In this document: one piece after another, positions 7,539 through 14,798 of the stretch
Layout: each line of letters begins with the position of its first letter
How positions within the stretch are numbered: position 1 is the first letter of the stretch
From: an uncultured Rikenella sp.
Lineage (GTDB): Bacteria; Bacteroidota; Bacteroidia; Bacteroidales; Rikenellaceae
Length of the DNA stretch: 21,867 nucleotides
NCBI RefSeq assembly: GCF_910577125.1
Contig: NZ_CAJTMN010000033.1
Span: forward strand, 1 to 21,867
Direction: 5' to 3'
Program-made: the position numbers and the translations under genes
Notes under the pieces: model-generated
What the model saw: the letters and a program-made list of their open reading frames with translations, nothing else
What the model was told of the DNA's origin: nothing
The model's database searches: none

Positions 7539-7664
7539 CACTTTTCAACTTAGCCCAATTCCCTGTTCGCGTCCCCTAAGCACCGCAGGACTCAAACTGC
7601 AAACACGCACGCACAGCCTTTACCCAACAGCAGCCACGCCCTTGCGCAGCTGAAACCCGCCGAT

Positions 7665-7672
7665 TATCTTTG
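7665..7672 (+). promoter_or_regulatory. -7 promoter box of the TolC-like gene
   Basis: TATCTTTG matches TAnnTTTG; a TTG at 7642-7644 is a candidate -33 element. It lies 28 bases before the chosen ATG at 7700. This argues against the upstream in-frame ATG at 7670, which overlaps the box. Confidence 0.75.
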
Positions 7673-7699
7673 CACGTCAAACCAGCCGATCATCAGCCG

Positions 7700-8875
7700 A
7701 TGAAAAAAATACGCTCCGTTTCACTCCTTTTCTGGTTCATCGCAGCCGGCACGACGACCGCCGCCGCCCAAACCGCCGACTACGCCGCCTTTTTGCGCGA
7801 AGTCGCCGCCCGAAGCCCCCAACTCGCCGCCGCAGAAAAAGAACACACCGCCGCCGTACGACAGCTTCGCACCGGCCTGGCCCCCGACGATCCGTCCGTC
7901 GCCCTGGAATACTACTTCGTCGGCGAGACCCGTTACGAACTCGCCTTCGAGCAGACGTTCGACTTCCCCACCGTCTATCACCAGCGCAACAAAATCAGCA
8001 AGTTAGGCATCTCGAAAGCCGAACAGGAGCACCGTTCCGCCCAACGCGCCGTGATGAGCGACGTGTCGGACAACTACCTGCGTCTGGTTTATGCCACCGA
8101 ACGCATCACGACCCTCAGCCGGCGGCGCGACGCCCTGCGCCAAGCCGTCGAACTCTACCGGCAGGGGATCGCCAACGGCGGGACCACCCTGCTCGAACTT
8201 CGGAACGCCGGGATGCTGCTGACCGAAGCCGAAGACAACCTCGCGATCGCCGAAGCCGAACGTTCCGAAGCCGCCCTGGCACTCGCCCAGCTGAACGGCG
8301 GCACGACCGTCGCCCTCCAGGGCTACCCGACCTTCTCCTTCAGCGGCACGCGCGAAGAGTTCGTACAAGCCGCCCTGGCCGCCGACTACGAACTCGAAGC
8401 CGCCGCCATCGACACCCTGATCGCCCGGCGCTCCCTGAAACTGAGCCGACAAGCCTGGCTACCGAAACTGACCGTCGGGTATAAAGCCGAAGTCGAAGGC
8501 AGCAAAGGGACGAACGCCTTGCTGGCCGGCATCTCGCTTCCCCTGTGGCAAAACATCGGCAGTACCCGGGCCGCCCACGCAGCCCGGGAGGCGGCCGAAG
8601 CCCGGCATACGGCCGTCGCCACACAGGCCGAAGCCCGTCTGAACGCACTGTACGAACGCTACCAGCGCCTCTCCTCCACCCTGACAGCCCGTCTGGCCGC
8701 CCACGCATCGGACGACTACCCCCGGCTCGTCGAGAAAGCCGTCAAAGGCGGCGAGCTGAGCGCCATCAACGCCCTGCTGGCCCTTTCCGAGTGGTACGCC
8801 CTGAGCGACAACCTCCTCACCCTGAAATACGAAGTGGCTCAGGCCGGAGCCGCCATGACCCTGTGCCTGCTTTAG
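7700..8875 (+). CDS. TolC/CzcC-family outer-membrane efflux protein
   Basis: The protein probably forms the outer-membrane channel of a tripartite exporter of the CusC/CzcC kind. It has 391 residues: a signal peptide (MKK, hydrophobic run, cleavage near AAAQ), then long Ala/Glu/Arg-rich helices typical of the TolC coiled-coil barrel. The segment around residues 70-100 (YELAFEQTFDFPTVYHQRNK) resembles the conserved strand-to-helix turn of CzcC-like proteins, and KLTVGYKAE plus LLAGISLPLWQ is the matching feature of the second repeat. It is somewhat short for the family. No membrane-fusion protein or RND pump gene is adjacent, so its partner is not known. The ATG at 7700 was chosen because it gives a clean signal peptide and lies 28 bases after the -7 box. 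Confidence 0.85.
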   Translation: MKKIRSVSLLFWFIAAGTTTAAAQTADYAAFLREVAARSPQLAAAEKEHTAAVRQLRTGLAPDDPSVALEYYFVGETRYELAFEQTFDFPTVYHQRNKISKLGISKAEQEHRSAQRAVMSDVSDNYLRLVYATERITTLSRRRDALRQAVELYRQGIANGGTTLLELRNAGMLLTEAEDNLAIAEAERSEAALALAQLNGGTTVALQGYPTFSFSGTREEFVQAALAADYELEAAAIDTLIARRSLKLSRQAWLPKLTVGYKAEVEGSKGTNALLAGISLPLWQNIGSTRAAHAAREAAEARHTAVATQAEARLNALYERYQRLSSTLTARLAAHASDDYPRLVEKAVKGGELSAINALLALSEWYALSDNLLTLKYEVAQAGAAMTLCLL

Positions 8876-8901
8876 CACGAGGCTGTTAAGCTTCACAAAG
8901 G

Positions 8902-9105
8902 CCCGCCCCAGGCTACCGCGACTTCGGTCGGACGGACTATGGAGGTATAGCCAGTGGGGCCGGTAACATCGGATACAGTTGGTCATCTGCGTTGGTAGCG
9001 AATAGCATCACAACACGGGTCATGGCTTTTTACACCGAATACCTTGCTCCAAGCAGCTCGCAATATCGCGCCCACGGTCTTCAGTTGCGTTGCCTCTCGG
9101 AATAA
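8902..9105 (+). pseudogene. T2: orphan C-terminal cassette of a FISUMP/C-type-lectin-like domain
   Basis: It encodes 67 residues from PAPGYRDFGRTDYGG through IGYSWSSA to YRAHGLQLRCLSE and TAA. Its first 17 or so bases and its last 45 or so bases are almost identical to T1, including DNA past the stop, while the middle is widely divergent. The hairpin GTGCG-TGC-CGCAC follows the stop. It begins 26 bases after the TolC-like gene's stop, in no frame relation to it. There is no start codon or domain N-terminus. Confidence 0.72.
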
Positions 9106-9221
9106 ACGGTGCGTGCCGCACTCACAAATGGCCGGGTCTACCCTAAATATCCGGCAACCTCTACCCGAACAAATTAACACTCCTGCCACGGCAACCAACC
9201 CCAAACACCTCCATATGCAAC

Positions 9222-9257
9222 GAGGGGCGCTTCCGAACCGGTTCGGAAGCGCCCCTC
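9222..9257. terminator. 36-bp perfect palindrome between convergent genes
   Basis: GAGGGGCGCTTCCGAACC is followed by its exact reverse complement. As RNA it makes a 16-bp stem with a CCGG loop for either strand. It lies 27 bases beyond the GH20 stop codon. No T-tract follows, so it may act as a 3' stabiliser or a bidirectional terminator rather than a classical intrinsic terminator. Confidence 0.55.
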
Positions 9258-9283
9258 TGCTATCAGGCCCGCGACGAATCGCG

Positions 9284-11605
9284 TTAATTCAGACTGATCT
9301 CGTCCATGAAGACGAACGCCGGACTGTTCTTGCCCGGATGCCACTCCGGCATCGTGTGCTCCGGTTTCACCACGATCTTCACATAGCGCGCCGTCACCGG
9401 ATCGAACGTCAGCTCATGTTCGTAGATGCCGTCCCGATCCTTCTGTCCCAAGGCCGGATACTCCGCCTCGGCCACCTTCCGGTACGTCACACCGTCGTCC
9501 GACACCTCCACGCCGAAATAGCGCGCGTCGAAGACCCAGTCCCCCTTCACCACACACGTTTCGATCTGCGCCTGCGAGATTTCCGTCGGCTGCTGGAGGT
9601 CGATCACCGCCTCCATGTCGTTCTTCCAGAAGGCGATCCACCGTCCCGTCTTGTAGTTGCCGTTCCCCCGCAGACCGTCCACCAGCGTCCCCGCACCCGC
9701 ATACTCATACTGCTTGTTGATCGGCAGCAACATCGTGATCGGCTTCATGCTCGCCTTGTTGAACGCGATCTCTTCGGAAAACACCCGGCTGGCCCCCGTC
9801 GGACGGATCACCACCGCCTTGAGCGTCCCCGGCCGGTCGATTTTCAGCGTATCGGTGTACTTCGGCGACGCCGCCGTCGGTTCGCTGCCGTCCAGCGTGT
9901 AGTGGATATCCGCGCTGTCGATCGCGAACATCGCCACGTCGAGCACCCCTTCCGCCGCATTCGGCAGGAACGAGACATTCACGTCGAAGACATGCGTCGC
10001 GTAGTTATACCCCAGCAGGTCGTAAATCCGCACCAGTTTCGGCAGCCGCGCCAGGAAGAGCTCGTAATTCTTCTGCGCCGGATCGCTCCACTGGATTTCG
10101 GCCAGCGCCGCCATCCGCGGCAGCACCATGTATTCCACCTGCCGGAAATTGGGGATATACTCCGTCCAGAGATTGGCCTGCACCCCGATGATATACTTCG
10201 CCTCCTCCGGCGTCAGCAGCGGCGAGACCGGTTCGTAGTTGTAGACCATTTCGACCGGCACATACCCCCCGATCGCCATCGGTTCCCGGTCGACATCCTT
10301 GCTCTGGTAGTAGTCGAAGTAGAGGTAAGTCGTCGGCGTCATGATCGCCTGATGCCCCTGGCGCGCCGCCTCGATGCCGCCCTCGACACCGCGCCAGCTC
10401 ATCACCGTCGCATTCGGCGCCAGCCCCCCTTCGAGCGTCTCGTCCCAGCCGATGATCTGCCGTCCGCGGGCGTTCAGGAACTTTTCGGCGTGGTTGATGA
10501 CGAAGCTCTGCAAATACTCCTCGGCCGTATGTTTCACATCCCCCCTGATGCCCAGCGCCTTGATGCGCGCCTGGCATTTCGGACAAGCCTTCCAGCGTAC
10601 TTTCGGACACTCGTCCCCGCCGACATGGATATATTCGCTCGGGAAAATATCGACAATCTCCGCCAGCACGTCATCGATGAACAACAGCGTGGAGTCGTTC
10701 CCCGCACACAGCACATCGTCGGCCACGCCCCAGTGTCCCCACACCTCGTACGGCCCGCCCGTGCAGCCCAGCTGCGGATAGGCCGTCAGCGCCGCCAGCA
10801 TGTGCCCCGGCAGGTCGATCTCCGGAATCACCGTGATGTGGCGTTCAGCCGCATAGGCCACGATTTCGCGCGCCTCGTCCTGCGTATAGAACCCGGAGTG
10901 CGGCACGCTGTCGTAAACGCCCGTGTTGTGTCCCACGACCGTCGCCTTGCGCACCGACCCCACCTCCGTGAGGCGCGGATGTTTCCGGATCTCGATCCGC
11001 CACCCCTGGTCGTCCGTCAGGTGCCAGTGGAAGCGGTTCATGTTGTGGAGCGCCAGCATGTCGATGAACCGTTTCACCGAGTCGATCCCGATGAAATGGC
11101 GGCTCACGTCGAGATGTGCCCCGCGGTATCCGAACCTCGGCCAGTCGTTGATTTCGACCTGCGGCAGCAGCGCCGCCCCATCGGTCACCGGCAGCGCCTT
11201 GCGCAGCGTCTGGATCCCGTAGAAGACCCCCGTTTCGGAAGCCCCCTCGATGGTCACCCCGTCGGCCGTCACCCGAAGGCGGTACGCCTCCGGATTCTCC
11301 GCCGCGAGCCCCGTCGCGAGCACGATATTTCCTTGGGCCTCGGCCGCCGTCCCCGGCGCCGTCTGCAGCGTGAGACCCGTCATCTGACCGACGTATTCGG
11401 CCAGGAATTCGGCGTTCCGTTTCAACGCTTCGTTATCGGCCGGATAGAGAATCTTCACGTTTTTGTCGAGCCGGAAATCGGCCCCCTGCGCGTCGGCAAT
11501 CTGCTGCGGCAGCGGAATAACCTGATAGTCCGCCCGCTGAACCCCGCCCGAAGCACAGGCCGTAAAGAGACCGGCGAGCAGTGTCGTCTTCAACAATCGA
11601 TGCAT
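9284..11605 (-). CDS. GH20 beta-N-acetylhexosaminidase lipoprotein
   Basis: It likely removes terminal GlcNAc or GalNAc from host glycans or chitin oligomers at the cell envelope. From the ATG at 11605 the protein has 773 residues. A lipoprotein signal MHRLLKTTLLAGLFTAC puts the lipidated Cys at position 17. Next come the GH20 N-terminal accessory domain (about 25-150) and the TIM-barrel catalytic domain (about 155-500) with HVGGDE, where D331-E332 are the catalytic pair of substrate-assisted hydrolysis. A chitobiase C-terminal-type module (IHYTLDGSEPTAASPKY) and an F5/8-type carbohydrate-binding region at the C-terminus follow. An in-frame ATG three codons upstream (11614) is also possible. 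The open frame to 11740 is rejected because the -7 box at 11680-11687 lies inside it. Confidence 0.95.
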   Translation of the reverse strand: MHRLLKTTLLAGLFTACASGGVQRADYQVIPLPQQIADAQGADFRLDKNVKILYPADNEALKRNAEFLAEYVGQMTGLTLQTAPGTAAEAQGNIVLATGLAAENPEAYRLRVTADGVTIEGASETGVFYGIQTLRKALPVTDGAALLPQVEINDWPRFGYRGAHLDVSRHFIGIDSVKRFIDMLALHNMNRFHWHLTDDQGWRIEIRKHPRLTEVGSVRKATVVGHNTGVYDSVPHSGFYTQDEAREIVAYAAERHITVIPEIDLPGHMLAALTAYPQLGCTGGPYEVWGHWGVADDVLCAGNDSTLLFIDDVLAEIVDIFPSEYIHVGGDECPKVRWKACPKCQARIKALGIRGDVKHTAEEYLQSFVINHAEKFLNARGRQIIGWDETLEGGLAPNATVMSWRGVEGGIEAARQGHQAIMTPTTYLYFDYYQSKDVDREPMAIGGYVPVEMVYNYEPVSPLLTPEEAKYIIGVQANLWTEYIPNFRQVEYMVLPRMAALAEIQWSDPAQKNYELFLARLPKLVRIYDLLGYNYATHVFDVNVSFLPNAAEGVLDVAMFAIDSADIHYTLDGSEPTAASPKYTDTLKIDRPGTLKAVVIRPTGASRVFSEEIAFNKASMKPITMLLPINKQYEYAGAGTLVDGLRGNGNYKTGRWIAFWKNDMEAVIDLQQPTEISQAQIETCVVKGDWVFDARYFGVEVSDDGVTYRKVAEAEYPALGQKDRDGIYEHELTFDPVTARYVKIVVKPEHTMPEWHPGKNSPAFVFMDEISLN

Positions 11606-11679
11606 GGAGATCATAAAAGAGAGTATTGGTTTTGGTTGATATTTCGCGTTTTCAGGCCCCCGCTGGAACCCCCGAGAGA

Positions 11680-11687
11680 CAAAGATA
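11680..11687 (-). promoter_or_regulatory. -7 promoter box of the GH20 gene
   Basis: The minus strand reads TATCTTTG (TAnnTTTG consensus), about 75 bases upstream of the GH20 ATG and downstream of the HAD gene stop. It makes GH20 independent of the HAD gene. Confidence 0.7.
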
Positions 11688-11732
11688 CGAATTTCAGCCG
11701 GTAAACCTACCCTCCGACCGGCATCCGCCCGC

Positions 11733-12527
11733 TCAGTCAATCAGCCCGAAGTGCCGCAGCGCCCGGGCAATCCCCTCCTCGTCCACCGACTCCGTCACAA
11801 AGTCCGCCGCCTCCTTCACCGCCCGGTCGGCATTGCCCATCGCCACCCCCGTCCCCACATGCCGCAGCATCGGGATGTCGTTCCCACCGTCTCCGAACGC
11901 CATCGCCTCGTCCGCGCCGATACCGAACCGGGCCAGCAGCCGGTCGATCCCCTCGGCCTTGTCCACCCCCGCCGGCACGACATCGGCGAAGAGCGGATTC
12001 CATCGCATCGGCCGGCATCCCGGCAGCACCTCCCGCATCAGCCGCGGCTCCTCCTCCGGGCCGAAAAAGGCGATCAGCTGCAAGACCCCTCGCCGTGCCG
12101 CCTCGTTCCACTCCTCCGGCGAGACCAGACGCGCCGGCTGCGACGTCTTGACCAGCTCCCGGATCCGCTCGACCCGCTCGTCGACGAAGTTCAGACACAT
12201 CTCCCGCTCGCCGGCCAGCACGCAGGCGAACGCCCCGGGCCCCTGCTGCCACCGGATCAACCGTTCGACATCCTCCCGGGGAATCGTCCGCCGGAAAACC
12301 ACCTCGTCGCGCCCGGCCAGACAATATCCGCCGTTCAGCGCGACATAGCCGTCGAACGGGAAATCGCACACCGGAAAAATATCCGAAGGATGGCGTCCCG
12401 AAGCGATAAAAAGTTTCACGCCGCGCTGCCGGAGCTGTTCCAGCGCTCGCCGGGTCGAGAGCGGCACCGCATGGTCGCGGAAGCTGACCAGCGTGCCGTC
12501 GATGTCGAAAAAACAGGCTTTAATCAT
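11733..12527 (-). CDS. Cof-type HAD-superfamily phosphatase
   Basis: Members dephosphorylate small metabolites such as sugar phosphates or cofactors in the cytoplasm. The 264-residue protein shows HAD motif I DIDGT at 8-12 (nucleophile D8), motif II Ser at about 43 in IASGRH, and the motif IV GDGGND at 212-217 followed by IPML, the arrangement of the IIB-cap Cof family. Normal Cof length is about 260-280. The ATG at 12527 is chosen because motif I then starts seven residues in; the frame is open to 12779 but that stretch overlaps the divergent channel gene. A TAATTTTG box lies 24 bases upstream. Substrate is not predictable from sequence. Confidence 0.92.
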   Translation of the reverse strand: MIKACFFDIDGTLVSFRDHAVPLSTRRALEQLRQRGVKLFIASGRHPSDIFPVCDFPFDGYVALNGGYCLAGRDEVVFRRTIPREDVERLIRWQQGPGAFACVLAGEREMCLNFVDERVERIRELVKTSQPARLVSPEEWNEAARRGVLQLIAFFGPEEEPRLMREVLPGCRPMRWNPLFADVVPAGVDKAEGIDRLLARFGIGADEAMAFGDGGNDIPMLRHVGTGVAMGNADRAVKEAADFVTESVDEEGIARALRHFGLID

Positions 12528-12550
12528 AAGAGCACAGAGAGATCGAACGA

Positions 12551-12558
12551 CAAAATTA
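12551..12558 (-). promoter_or_regulatory. -7 promoter box of the HAD phosphatase gene
   Basis: The minus strand reads TAATTTTG, fitting TAnnTTTG. The channel gene starts divergently about 115 bases away. Confidence 0.6.
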
Positions 12559-12587
12559 CAGTTCGTTTCCGAATTATCCGCCGCCCG

Positions 12588-12596
12588 CCCCCCCCC
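12588..12596. repeat. C9 homopolymer in a divergent promoter region
   Basis: Nine consecutive C lie between the HAD gene's -7 box and the channel ATG. Runs of this kind can slip in replication, but nothing here shows that expression depends on its length. Confidence 0.5.
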
Positions 12597-12672
12597 ATCC
12601 GTCCCGCAACGCAACGCACGGTGGCACTGTTTTTGCGGCTTGCGGAGAGCGTAAACACATCGTCGCCCCGTT

Positions 12673-13425
12673 ATGAAAGACCTCCGTCTCAGCCCGGTCG
12701 ACAGACGCATCATCGATTGGCTCAATATCCTCGTCCTGCTCGGTTCGCTGGCCATCATCGCCTCGCTGTCGTACGACATCCTGACGGTCGGCCGCTACCG
12801 CCCCGACAGCCCGATGACGCTCACGATCCAGCTGGTCGTCTGTTCGATCTTCATCCTCGACTTTCTGGTTCGCTGGATCATCGCCCCGCGCAAAGGCCGT
12901 TTCGTCCGGCACAATTTGCTGTTTCTGCTGTTTTCGATTCCGTTTCTGAACATCGTCCACTACACCCAGTGGAACATTCCGCACGAGATTCACTACCTGC
13001 TGGGCTTCGTACCGCTGCTTCGGGGGGGCTACGGTCTGGTCGTCATCACCCGCTGGTTCACCCATCGGAGCGCGACGAGTCTGATGGTTTCGTACCTGGC
13101 GATTCTGACGGCGACGACCTACTTCACGAGTCTGATTTTCTTCGTCGCCGAGCGCGGGATCAACCCGGACATAAAGACCTACGAGGATGCGTTGTGGTGG
13201 GCGGCGATGGATCTGACGACGGTCGGCTCGAACATCGTCGCCGTCACGCCGATCGGGAAGATTCTCTCGGTTTTTCTGGCTGCCGCCGGCATGATGATGC
13301 TTCCGATCTTCACGGTCTACATCACGGATCGGGTGGTCAACAGCCGTTCTCAAGCCGCCCGGCAAGAGCCCTCCTCTTCCTCCGGCAACGGTTCCGACAC
13401 CTCAACGAAGGAGAGCTCGAACTAA
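12673..13425 (+). CDS. Voltage-gated-like ion channel (6-TM, K+ channel family)
   Basis: This is an inner-membrane ion channel subunit of 250 residues. Hydrophobic segments fall at about 15-35, 50-70, 81-97, 110-130, 137-158 and 195-218, with a re-entrant pore loop at about 170-187. The segment after S3 (PLLRGGYGLVVITRWFTHR) has only a few spaced positives, so voltage sensing is uncertain. The filter reads TTVGSN (182-187) in place of the TVGYG of true K+ channels. The C-terminal 30 residues are Ser-rich and polar with no regulatory domain. It is transcribed divergently from the HAD gene; only a weak -7 match (TGTTTTTG, about 12627-12636) precedes it. A hairpin with a short T-run follows at 13459-13475. 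Confidence 0.8.
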   Translation: MKDLRLSPVDRRIIDWLNILVLLGSLAIIASLSYDILTVGRYRPDSPMTLTIQLVVCSIFILDFLVRWIIAPRKGRFVRHNLLFLLFSIPFLNIVHYTQWNIPHEIHYLLGFVPLLRGGYGLVVITRWFTHRSATSLMVSYLAILTATTYFTSLIFFVAERGINPDIKTYEDALWWAAMDLTTVGSNIVAVTPIGKILSVFLAAAGMMMLPIFTVYITDRVVNSRSQAARQEPSSSSGNGSDTSTKESSN

Positions 13426-13438
13426 AGCTGCCCTCTGA

Positions 13439-13475
13439 GTTTCCTTTCGGAATAAACGCACCCACAGGGTGTTTT
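13439..13475 (+). repeat. Remnant of a T-cassette 3' end with hairpin
   Basis: GTTTCCTTTCGGAATAAACG matches the T1-T3 end GTTGCCTCTCGGAATAAACG at 18 of 20 positions. As in the T cassettes, a hairpin follows at once, here CACCC-ACA-GGGTG (13459-13471) with four T after it. The rest of the cassette is absent. It may also end transcription of the channel gene. Confidence 0.55.
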
Positions 13476-13520
13476 ACTGGCTGGGGCTACCCCAATCAAC
13501 GAATGATTGGGCCGACACAG

Positions 13521-13580
13521 CCGCAGAAATGCGAAGCATTTCCCGTCCACGGGACGTGGGGCCTGCCCGGCCCGAGGGCA
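13521..13580 (-). repeat. P-family module, copy P4
   Basis: CCGCA, hairpin GAAATGC-GAA-GCATTTC, then CCGTCCACGGGACGTGGGGC is the reverse complement of the other P copies. Confidence 0.8.
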
Positions 13581-13605
13581 GTTCCGTCCGGATCGAGGCT
13601 CGACA

Positions 13606-13682
13606 GTCGCCCGCTTCGCTTAAAGAGGAATTTCACTCGTTTTGCGGTGAGCAAAATCGAGATGAAATTCCTGCGGGCGACT
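13606..13682 (-). repeat. R-family hairpin, copy R4
   Basis: GTCGCCCGC..GAATTTCA and CTCGTTTTGC pair with GCAAAATCGAG and TGAAATTC..GCGGGCGAC around GGTGA. Inverted copy; its outer stem differs from R1-R3 (GAATTTC rather than GGATTTC). Confidence 0.8.
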
Positions 13683-13685
13683 GAA

Positions 13686-13709
13686 GCAAGATTTCCCAAG
13701 ACGCGCGAA
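13686..13709 (-). repeat. Half H-family hairpin, copy H6
   Basis: GCAAGATTTCCCAAGACGCGCG is one arm plus flank of the H family. The opposite arm is missing, so this is a truncated copy ending against cassette T3. Confidence 0.65.
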
Positions 13710-13714
13710 ATCAA

Positions 13715-13903
13715 ATCCCCGCCCCGGGTTACCGCGATACCAATACGGGCGCGCAGGGTGGTATCGGTAACTACGGTTCCAGTTGGTCTTCGACAGCGGA
13801 CGGTATCTACGGGCGAATTTTGTGGTTCGGCCCGCAGTCTCTCGATCCCGGCGACGCATACTACCGAGCCAACGGTCGTCAGTTGCGTTGCCTCTCGGAA
13901 TAA
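13715..13903 (+). pseudogene. T3: orphan C-terminal cassette of a FISUMP/C-type-lectin-like domain
   Basis: It encodes 62 residues: PAPGYRDTNTGAQGGIG, then SSWSSTADGIYG, then AYYRANGRQLRCLSE and TAA. This copy best shows the domain signature (GYRD, TG, GG, WSS, RANG, RC). Identity with T1 and T2 is concentrated at both ends: CCCGCCCCGG at the start, and CAGTTGCGTTGCCTCTCGGA and the next 11 bases at the end. The post-stop hairpin is GTGCC-TTCG-GGCAC, the same as in D modules, followed by AGCCTCTACCC and E4. No start codon belongs to it. Confidence 0.75.
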
Positions 13904-13958
13904 ACGGTGCCTTCGGGCACCCCGAAATGGCAGCCTCTACCCTAAAGGCCGAGTTCCT

Positions 13959-14013
13959 GCGACCCGCAGGGTCGCGCGGGCCGGACGCCTCCCCATCGGG
14001 AGGCCCGCAACAC
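13959..14013 (+). repeat. E-family double hairpin, copy E4
   Basis: GCGACCC-GCA-GGGTCGC followed by GCGGGCCGGACGCCTCCCC and GGGAGGCCCGCAAC. Confidence 0.8.
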
Positions 14014-14183
14014 GCCGCTCACGCGTCGAAAATTGCGGCACCTCCCGGGCGCCGACCCGCTCCCGGTCAACCCAAGTACAACCCAAACCATCTGTTGGGT
14101 TCGGGCTGCGCGCTCCCCGGGTGGGCTGAAGGCCCAGCGCGCAAGCCCGGCGATTCCTGCGGAATCGCGCTACTCGCGCTCCG

Positions 14184-14260
14184 CCCCGTGTCCGCCTCAC
14201 TGCGGCTCCGCTGTCGCTCCGCCGGTGCCTTCGGGCACTCCGAAATAGCAACCTCTACCC
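14184..14260 (+). repeat. D-family module, copy D4
   Basis: CCCCGTGTCCGCCTCACTGC, GTGCC-TTCG-GGCAC (14225-14238), TCCGAAATAGC and AACCTCTACCC. Nearly identical to D2 and likewise followed by an H hairpin. Confidence 0.8.
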
Positions 14261-14268
14261 GATTTTCC

Positions 14269-14343
14269 CGCGCGCTGGCGGAAATCTTGTTAGAACCATT
14301 CACCATGGTTCTAACGATTTCCTTCTCCAGCAGTCGCGCGCGG
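14269..14343 (+). repeat. H-family hairpin, copy H3
   Basis: Base-for-base identical to H2 (571-645), 13.7 kb away, with hairpin at 14280-14322. Confidence 0.9.
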
Positions 14344-14355
14344 GGCATTTCAATC

Positions 14356-14429
14356 GTCGCCCGCTGGGATTTCAGCTCATTTTGCTCACCGCAAAACGAG
14401 CGAAATCCCTCTTTAGGCGGGCGGGCGAC
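14356..14429 (+). repeat. R-family hairpin, copy R2
   Basis: GTCGCCCGCTGGGATTTCA pairs with CGAAATCCC and GGCGGGCGGGCGAC. The inner arms ATTTTGC/GCAAAACG surround TCACC. Confidence 0.8.
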
Positions 14430-14455
14430 TTTTCCTATGGGAGGGAACTGCCCTC

Positions 14456-14521
14456 AGGCCGGGCGGGTCCCACGTCCCGTGGACGGGCGAAACTTGCGTT
14501 TCGCTGCGGCAATTTCTACCC
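14456..14521 (+). repeat. P-family module, copy P5
   Basis: CACGTCCCGTGGACGG leads to GCGAAAC-TTGC-GTTTCGC, TGCGGC and AATTTCTACCC. Confidence 0.85.
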
Positions 14522-14555
14522 TACTCTTCACCCCGTTCTTTGTTCGCGTGCCGGG

Positions 14556-14599
14556 GCGATTCATTCTATTTCGGCTCGTCGCCGAAAGAGTTGAATCGC
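14556..14599 (+). repeat. S-family hairpin, copy S2
   Basis: GCGATTCA/TGAATCGC outer arms with TTTCGGC/GCCGAAA inner arms. It is followed by TCCTAAGACGAGGCGCGC. Confidence 0.75.
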
Positions 14600-14632
14600 C
14601 TCCTAAGACGAGGCGCGCAGAACATTTCAATC

Positions 14633-14707
14633 GTCGCCCGCTGGGATTTCATCTCGATTTTGCTCGCCGCAAAACGAGCGAAATCCCTCTTCAGGCGGGC
14701 GGGCGAC
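14633..14707 (+). repeat. R-family hairpin, copy R3
   Basis: Near-identical to R2 and R1. With P6 it repeats the R2+P5 unit. Confidence 0.82.
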
Positions 14708-14732
14708 TTTTCCTATGGGAGAGAACTGCCCT

Positions 14733-14798
14733 CAGGCCGGGCGGGCCCCACGTCCCGTGGACGGGCGAAACTGCGTTTCGCTGCGGCAGCCTCTACCC
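14733..14798 (+). repeat. P-family module, copy P6
   Basis: CACGTCCCGTGGACGG, GCGAAAC-TGC-GTTTCGC, TGCGGC and AGCCTCTACCC. It ends 60 bases from the ABC gene stop. Confidence 0.85.

Larger units (their letters stand above)
6975..7699. repeat. Intergenic hairpin mosaic 3, between divergent aspS and the TolC-like gene
   Basis: About 725 bases hold the aspS promoter at the left, modules G2, D5 (partial), H5 and P3 in the middle, and the TolC-gene promoter at the right. The last module-like motif, AGCCTTTACCC (7615-7625), lies just 40 bases before the TolC-gene -7 box. No gene is supported. Confidence 0.85.
8876..9283. repeat. Intergenic mosaic 4, between two convergent 3' ends
   Basis: This 408-base span between the TolC-like gene and the GH20 gene contains cassette T2, two CTCTACCC-type motifs (9134-9143 and 9156-9166) and the 36-bp palindrome at 9222-9257. 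No start-bearing gene is supported. Confidence 0.85.

Noticed and set aside
7670..7699. Upstream start of the TolC-like gene at 7670
   Set aside because: That ATG overlaps the promoter -7 box and would put ten polar residues before the signal peptide.
9044..11704. 886-residue open frame on the plus strand opposite the GH20 gene
   Set aside because: Composition (Arg, His, Pro) is that of an antisense shadow, while the minus strand gives a clear GH20 enzyme with signal peptide and catalytic DE.
11751..14129. 792-residue frame across the HAD gene, channel gene and mosaic 5
   Set aside because: It runs over three unrelated regions in the wrong frame and is Arg/Pro/Ser-rich; no domain.
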